Source of the DNA: Aequorivita todarodis
Lineage (GTDB): Bacteria > Bacteroidota > Bacteroidia > Flavobacteriales > Flavobacteriaceae
Length of the DNA: 64,000 bases
Assembly (NCBI RefSeq): GCF_028561335.1
Contig: NZ_JAQQTG010000015.1
Span: 65,433-129,432 of the forward strand
Reading direction: 5' to 3'
The notes beneath the pieces were generated by a model that was given only the letters and a program-made list of their open reading frames with translations, was not told where the DNA came from and searched no databases. Shown here one piece after another: positions 59,983 through 64,000 of the stretch. Numbering within the stretch: the first letter of the stretch is position 1; each line of letters begins with the position of its first letter. A program made the translations under genes and the position numbers.

Positions 59983-62391
59983 TTAATTTCTCAAAGGTTT
60001 CCCCTTCTGAATAATATGCTGAAGTCTTTCCAAAGTCTTACGTTCTCCGGTCAAACTTAGGAATGCTTCTCTTTCAAGGTCAAGCAAATATTGCTCGCTT
60101 ACGAAGCTAGCATCGCTTAAATCGCCTCCCGCCATTACATAAGCGAGTTTGTTGGCTATTTTTTTATCGTGTTCGCTGATGTAGTTTCCGGCTACCATTT
60201 GGTCGGTTCCCACCAGGAACATTCCCAAGGCTTGTTTTCCGAGTACTTTTACATCGGTGCGCCTTATTGGTTTGGTATAACCCTGATCGGCCATAAAACG
60301 GGCAACGGCTTTGGCTGCGGCAATCTGGCGATCTTGGTTTACGATTACAATATCCTTTCCTTTCTGCAGGATTCCGGTATCGAAGGCTTCGTAGGCCGAA
60401 GTGGAAACTTTGGCCATTCCGATGGTCAGGAAATATTCCTGAAGCCTGTTCAGCTCCACATCATCCTTCATAAAAGTATCACTGGCGCGCATCGCCATTT
60501 CCTTGGAACCACCGCCGCCGGGAATTACCCCCACGCCGAATTCCACCAAGCCAATATAACTTTCGGCCGCCGCCACCACGCGATCTGCGTGAAGTGCGAA
60601 CTCACACCCGCCGCCCAAGGTCATCCCGTGTGGGGCAACGATTACTGGGATGGAAGAGTAGCGAAGTCGCATACTGGTGTCCTGAAAATATTTTACGGCG
60701 GCATTCAGCTCATCATATTCCTGCTCTACGGCCATCATAAAGATCATCCCCACGTTCGCGCCTACCGAGAAGTTTTTGCCGTTATTGGCAATCACCAAGC
60801 CGTCAAAACTGGCTTCTGCCAAATCAATTGCTTTGTTTACGCCGGCAAGTACGTCGCCACCGATGCTGTTCATCTTGCTTCGGAATTCCACGTTCAAAAT
60901 TCCGTCGCCCAAATCTTCGACAACCACATCTTTGTTGCTCCAAACTTCCTTGGTCTTTCGGATGTTGTCCAAAATGATAAAGGCATCCTGTCCGGGTATT
61001 TTTTTATGGGTCTTGTCAGGAATGCTGTAATAATAGGTGTTGCCCTCGCGTACTTCGTAGAAGCTTTCCACGCCGTTTTTGAGCATTTCATTTACCCATG
61101 GAGCCGGTTCTTTTCCCAGATTCTTTATTAATTCAATTCCTTTTTTCACGCCAACGGCATCCCAAATTTCAAACGGACCATTTTCCCAACCGAAACCGGC
61201 CTTCATCGCGTCATCAATCTTATAAAGTTCGTCGGTTATTTCGGGTATTCTTTTGGAAACGTACGCGAACATCGCCCCGAAATTTTTTCGATAAAATTCG
61301 CCTGCTTTGTCATCGCCTTCAATAAGAATTGGGAAACGGTCTGCTACCACATCAACCGATTTGGTTTTTTCCAAAGTACCGAAAGACGCTTTTTTGCTCT
61401 TGCGGTATTCCATGGAATCCAAATCCAAAGCGAGGATTTCGCTGTTGCCGTCATCGTCTTTTACTTTTTTATAAAAACCCTGGCCGCTCTTGCTTCCCAA
61501 CCATTTGTTTTCCATCATGGTGTTGATAAACTTGGGCAGCTTGAAGGTTTCGTGCTCTTCGTCCTCGGGCACGTTTTCATAGATTCCGTTGGCCACGTGC
61601 ACCAAGGTGTCCAGACCAACAACGTCAACGGTTCTAAAGGTTGCGGATTTTGGACGGCCGATTACCGGGCCGGTAAGTTTATCTACTTCCTCAACGGTCA
61701 GGCCCATTTCCTTTACTTGGTGGAAAAGGCTTTGGATGCCGAAGATTCCGATTCTGTTTCCTATAAATGCGGGCGTGTCTTTTGCGACTACGGAAGTTTT
61801 TCCGAGGAATTTTTCGCCGTATTCCCTTAAAAAGTCGATTACCTCGGGCGCGGTTTTTGGCCCGGGAATGATTTCAAAAAGTTTAAGATAGCGCGGTGGA
61901 TTGAAGAAGTGCGTACCACAGAAGTGTTTCTGAAAATCCTCGCTATGGCCTTCGCTCATCAAATGGATTGGGATTCCGGAAGTGTTTGTGGTTATGAGTG
62001 TGCCTTCCTTTCTGTGCTTGGCCAGGTTTTCAAAGACCTGTTTTTTAATGTCGAGACGCTCCACTACCACTTCGATTATCCAATCGGCAGTTTTTACTTT
62101 TGAAATATCATCTTCCAAATTTCCCGTGGAGATGCGCTTTGCAAAATCCTTGTGATAGAGTGGGGCGGGATTGCTTTTTATGGCTTTCTGCAAATCGTTG
62201 TTCACAATTCGGTTGCGGACTGCCTTGTCTTCAAGAGTGAGGCCTTTTTTCTTTTCATCGTCCGTAAGCTCGCGCGGTACTATGTCCAGCAAAAGCACTT
62301 CCACGCCAATGTTGGCAAAATGGCAGGCTATGCCGCTTCCCATAATTCCGGAACCGATTACCGCTACTTTGTTAATTCTTCTTTTTGACAT
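59983..62391 (-). CDS. 3-hydroxyacyl-CoA dehydrogenase / enoyl-CoA hydratase, bifunctional
   Basis: 802 residues; does steps two and three of beta-oxidation. The dehydrogenase comes first: NAD motif KVAVIGSGIMGSGIACHFAN, GTHFFNPPRYLKLFEIIPG with the catalytic His, and the second helical domain. The hydratase/crotonase part is at about 480-700, with GLVIANNGKNFSVGANVGM, GGGCEFALHADRVVAA and VEFGVGVIPGGGGSKEMAMR. This order is the reverse of E. coli FadB but usual in Bacteroidota and Firmicutes FadN-like proteins. Upstream is the CCTAATT array and then the MarR gene, whose product probably controls this unit. Confidence 0.94.
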   Translation of the reverse strand: MSKRRINKVAVIGSGIMGSGIACHFANIGVEVLLLDIVPRELTDDEKKKGLTLEDKAVRNRIVNNDLQKAIKSNPAPLYHKDFAKRISTGNLEDDISKVKTADWIIEVVVERLDIKKQVFENLAKHRKEGTLITTNTSGIPIHLMSEGHSEDFQKHFCGTHFFNPPRYLKLFEIIPGPKTAPEVIDFLREYGEKFLGKTSVVAKDTPAFIGNRIGIFGIQSLFHQVKEMGLTVEEVDKLTGPVIGRPKSATFRTVDVVGLDTLVHVANGIYENVPEDEEHETFKLPKFINTMMENKWLGSKSGQGFYKKVKDDDGNSEILALDLDSMEYRKSKKASFGTLEKTKSVDVVADRFPILIEGDDKAGEFYRKNFGAMFAYVSKRIPEITDELYKIDDAMKAGFGWENGPFEIWDAVGVKKGIELIKNLGKEPAPWVNEMLKNGVESFYEVREGNTYYYSIPDKTHKKIPGQDAFIILDNIRKTKEVWSNKDVVVEDLGDGILNVEFRSKMNSIGGDVLAGVNKAIDLAEASFDGLVIANNGKNFSVGANVGMIFMMAVEQEYDELNAAVKYFQDTSMRLRYSSIPVIVAPHGMTLGGGCEFALHADRVVAAAESYIGLVEFGVGVIPGGGGSKEMAMRASDTFMKDDVELNRLQEYFLTIGMAKVSTSAYEAFDTGILQKGKDIVIVNQDRQIAAAKAVARFMADQGYTKPIRRTDVKVLGKQALGMFLVGTDQMVAGNYISEHDKKIANKLAYVMAGGDLSDASFVSEQYLLDLEREAFLSLTGERKTLERLQHIIQKGKPLRN

Positions 62392-62453
62392 ATTTTTTTA
62401 AAGTTATTGGTTAATAGTTATTAGTTATTTGTCAGTTCGAAATAACTATTTTT

Positions 62454-62523
62454 CCTAATTCCTAATTCCTAATTCCTAATTCCTAATTCCTAATTCCTAA
62501 TTCCTAATTCCTAATTCCTAATT
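62454..62523. repeat. Ten perfect tandem copies of the heptamer CCTAATT
   Basis: 70 bp with no substitution between copies, in the 156-bp gap between the MarR gene and the FadB-like gene. Perfect identity means recent slippage, so copy number should vary between strains. It lies 63 bp before the FadB start, where a promoter or leader would be. Confidence 0.92.
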
Positions 62524-62547
62524 CTGAAGTGTTATTTTCTCTACTCT

Positions 62548-63000
62548 CTACTCTGAATTATATATTTTCTTTGAATTTATCAACTCGTTAATTGTGTTTG
62601 CCACTTTTCGAAAGATTTGTAATTCTTCTGCGGGAACATTTTTTTTCACCGCTTCGTCAAAGCCCAGAACCACTCCTTTTGAAAAATCGCGCATTTCCTT
62701 TCCGAAAGGCGTTAAATGGATCAACACTCCGCGACCGTCCTCTGGGTTGGGTCTTCTTTCTATCAAACCTTTTTCTTCCATAGCTTTCAAGGTGCGGGAA
62801 AGGCTTGTGGCTTCCATCCCCATTTTCGGCCCGAGCGCGGTTGAGGGCGTTCCATCTTCGGGATCAATGCTTATTAAAGCAAAACCGGTTGCCATCGTAC
62901 TTCCCTTTTTGCCGGCTTCTTCGTTGTACATTTTTATGACGCTCATCCAAGTGGAGCGCAATATGTAGTCTATGGTCTTCTCTTTAATTTTCTCTTGCAT
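62548..63000 (-). CDS. MarR-family transcriptional regulator
   Basis: 150 residues from the ATG at 62998-63000 (MQEKIKEKTIDYILRSTWMS); the 17-codon extension is rejected because the promoter lies there. Winged helix: TALGPKMGMEATSLSRTLKAMEEKGLIERR with the wing NPEDGRGVLIHLTPFGKEM. It is first in the minus-strand beta-oxidation unit and most likely controls it, perhaps responding to acyl-CoA or fatty acids, as regulators at this place usually do. A perfect -7 element TATCTTTG is 26 bp upstream. No palindromic operator is obvious in the short leader. Confidence 0.92.
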   Translation of the reverse strand: MQEKIKEKTIDYILRSTWMSVIKMYNEEAGKKGSTMATGFALISIDPEDGTPSTALGPKMGMEATSLSRTLKAMEEKGLIERRPNPEDGRGVLIHLTPFGKEMRDFSKGVVLGFDEAVKKNVPAEELQIFRKVANTINELINSKKIYNSE

Positions 63001-63025
63001 TGAAGATTTTGAAAAAGTGGAATCC

Positions 63026-63033
63026 CAAAGATA
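63026..63033 (-). promoter_or_regulatory. -7 promoter element for the MarR gene
   Basis: On the minus strand TATCTTTG, a perfect TAnnTTTG, 25 bp before the chosen ATG. It falls inside the rejected N-terminal extension and so supports the shorter start. Confidence 0.6.
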
Positions 63034-63076
63034 CGAAATTTTATTATGCACGCATAGTATATTATGGAGTTTTTTG

Positions 63077-63247
63077 GACTTAGGATTTAATGACGTAGGA
63101 CTGGTTGATGTAAGAAGTAGGCCTTATAGAAATCACGTCCTTCCAATTATTAAATTACGGCACGAACAGTAGTTTAAGGTCTTACGTCCTACGTCTTACC
63201 GTCTTACGTCTTACCGTCTTACGTCCTATGTCTTACCGTCTTAAATC
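63077..63247. repeat. Heptamer arrays with inverted partner (locus C)
   Basis: Right array (63179-63245): nine units of GTCTTAC or GTCCTAC/T, some with an extra C, giving 7-7-8 spacing. It covers the stop codon of the DUF488 gene (63241-63243). Its end agrees closely with the right array of element B. Left side (63077-63120) is degenerate, but GACGTAGGAC (63092-63101) is the exact complement of GTCCTACGTC (63186-63195). The core of about 60 bp between them shows no coding remnant. Confidence 0.5.
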
Positions 63248-63762
63248 TCTTTAGAATAATCCAACTCCCCGTCCACTATTTTTGCGGGAGCAGTATAGGG
63301 ATGTTCCGTCGCTTTATTTTCGGCCATAATGTGCATTACGGTCCAACCATCCACTTTTAGAATATCCGCTATAAGCGAGCGGTGGCAACTCCACCAAACA
63401 GCTTCCGCACACATTATGGCAGTCCGTTTTTTTGAGGCGTTTTCTTTTAGAATTTTTAAGGAATGCTGAAACTGTTCAGTTTCCATATAATCTGCATACC
63501 CTTTAAAGGAATCGAGCCGCCACGCATCGTTTTTTGAATTTGGCTCTGGTTTTCTGCGGCCGCCCAAATCTACGAGATGGGTATATTCGATTCCGTTTTC
63601 GGGCAGTGTTGTTTCCAAATTGTCCTTATTGTACTGCGGAAATTTTCGGGAACCGGGATAATGGCGTACATCGGCGAGCATTTTTATATTGAAGGAATTC
63701 AGCAATTTTAAAAATTCGTCAAATGTTCTGGTTGAATGACCGATAGTCCAAATGGTCTTCAT
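63241..63762 (-). CDS. DUF488 family protein
   Basis: 173 residues from the ATG at 63760-63762; a TTG two codons upstream is less likely. Family marks: IWTIGHSTRTFDEFLKLLNS, MLADVRHYPGSRKFPQYNKD, YTHLVDLGGRRKP and AIMCAEAVWWSCHRSLIADI, which holds the conserved Cys and CHR. Cytoplasmic; the family's biochemical role is not established, though the conserved Cys-Glu and CHR suggest an enzyme or a nucleic-acid handling function. The stop codon lies inside heptamer array C. Confidence 0.93.
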   Translation of the reverse strand: MKTIWTIGHSTRTFDEFLKLLNSFNIKMLADVRHYPGSRKFPQYNKDNLETTLPENGIEYTHLVDLGGRRKPEPNSKNDAWRLDSFKGYADYMETEQFQHSLKILKENASKKRTAIMCAEAVWWSCHRSLIADILKVDGWTVMHIMAENKATEHPYTAPAKIVDGELDYSKEI

Positions 63763-63840
63763 TTTCAAATGAAAAAATTATCCTTAAAGGTAAGAAATCG
63801 GGAAGGCTCTATGAAGGATTATGGGTGGTTTAACGCAACT

Positions 63841-64000
63841 TTAATTGGTTACAAATTTTAAGCCCACTATTGAAATTATCAGGGTTGAAAGAAAAAGGAC
63901 ACGCCAAAAGGTGGCGGGTTCGTTAAAATAGAAAATTCCTATCAATACCGTTCCCACAGCCCCAATGCCAGTCCAAACCGCATAGGCGGTACCGATTGGA
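63841..64000 (-). CDS. Small multidrug resistance (SMR) efflux protein, C-terminal part (cut by window edge)
   Basis: The visible 53 codons read [20 protein letters not shown], then [20 protein letters not shown] and a final helix ending [19 protein letters not shown] and the F-x-E-P loop are typical of the SMR family (EmrE, SugE/Gdx). The part with the essential membrane Glu (near residue 13) is outside the window, so drug export and guanidinium export cannot be told apart. Four helices are normal for the family; the last two are seen here. Confidence 0.93.
   Translation of the reverse strand, partial: PIGTAYAVWTGIGAVGTVLIGIFYFNEPATFWRVLFLSTLIISIVGLKFVTN

Overview
The window reads as chromosomal DNA of a Flavobacteriaceae-type Bacteroidota. 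The evidence is the Bacteroidota -7 promoter element TAnnTTTG in front of many genes and the lack of Shine-Dalgarno sequences. The gene content agrees: a hybrid two-component system, a RibB with a decayed RibA half, the ahpC-trx-DUF6952 trio, the tpx-dgkA-ftsK-lolA-lptG-ribB order and many short-signal lipoproteins. No rRNA, phage, plasmid, CRISPR or transposase gene is visible. A purB fragment lies at the left edge and an SMR efflux fragment at the right edge.

Layout. Positions 1-7.6 kb hold purB (partial), a Q/N-rich microprotein gene, an AraC regulator, a DUF1328-like membrane peptide, catalase, acetyl-CoA synthetase and tRNA-Ser(UGA). Positions 7.6-16.7 kb hold a 1295-residue hybrid sensor/regulator, a 45-residue microprotein overlapping a lipoprotein gene, a nitroreductase, a second lipoprotein, a KdnA-like aminotransferase and a surface protein ending in an S74 autoprotease/chaperone domain. 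Positions 16.6-26.6 kb are one minus-strand block of envelope and division genes (tpx, dgkA, ftsK, lolA, lptG, ribB). A three-gene cassette (a vWA protein and two paralogous unknowns) sits between dgkA and ftsK.

Positions 26.8-33 kb hold a truncated-looking beta-helix protein, a DUF4412-like protein and a propeller histidine kinase with its LuxR-type regulator. Positions 33-44.9 kb hold peroxide and superoxide defence (ahpC, trx, sodC), NhaC, a Cys/Met-metabolism PLP enzyme, LpdA, a hydrolase-OsmC fusion, a divergent lipid kinase/phosphatidate phosphatase pair and an S9 peptidase. Positions 45-56.4 kb hold a vWA/AAA pair, LysM and fasciclin proteins, M1, M28 and M23 peptidases, an amidohydrolase, a membrane AraC regulator and a four-helix-bundle gene. 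Positions 56.5-63 kb hold a fatty-acid beta-oxidation unit (MarR regulator, FadB-like, thiolase, acyl-CoA dehydrogenase). DUF488 and an SMR pump close the window.

The most unusual signal is non-coding. Arrays of 7-nt (once 8-nt) degenerate repeats occur at six or more intergenic sites, often touching gene ends. Two arrays form inverted pairs around a four-helix-bundle (23S-IVP family) gene: an intact one at 50.8-51.25 kb and a stop-interrupted, shortened one at 58.39-58.68 kb. A third, more decayed pair lies at 63.08-63.25 kb. Together they look like a small non-autonomous mobile or intervening element built from a four-helix-bundle gene between inverted heptamer arrays. The vWA cassette between dgkA and ftsK is the second candidate for an undescribed system.
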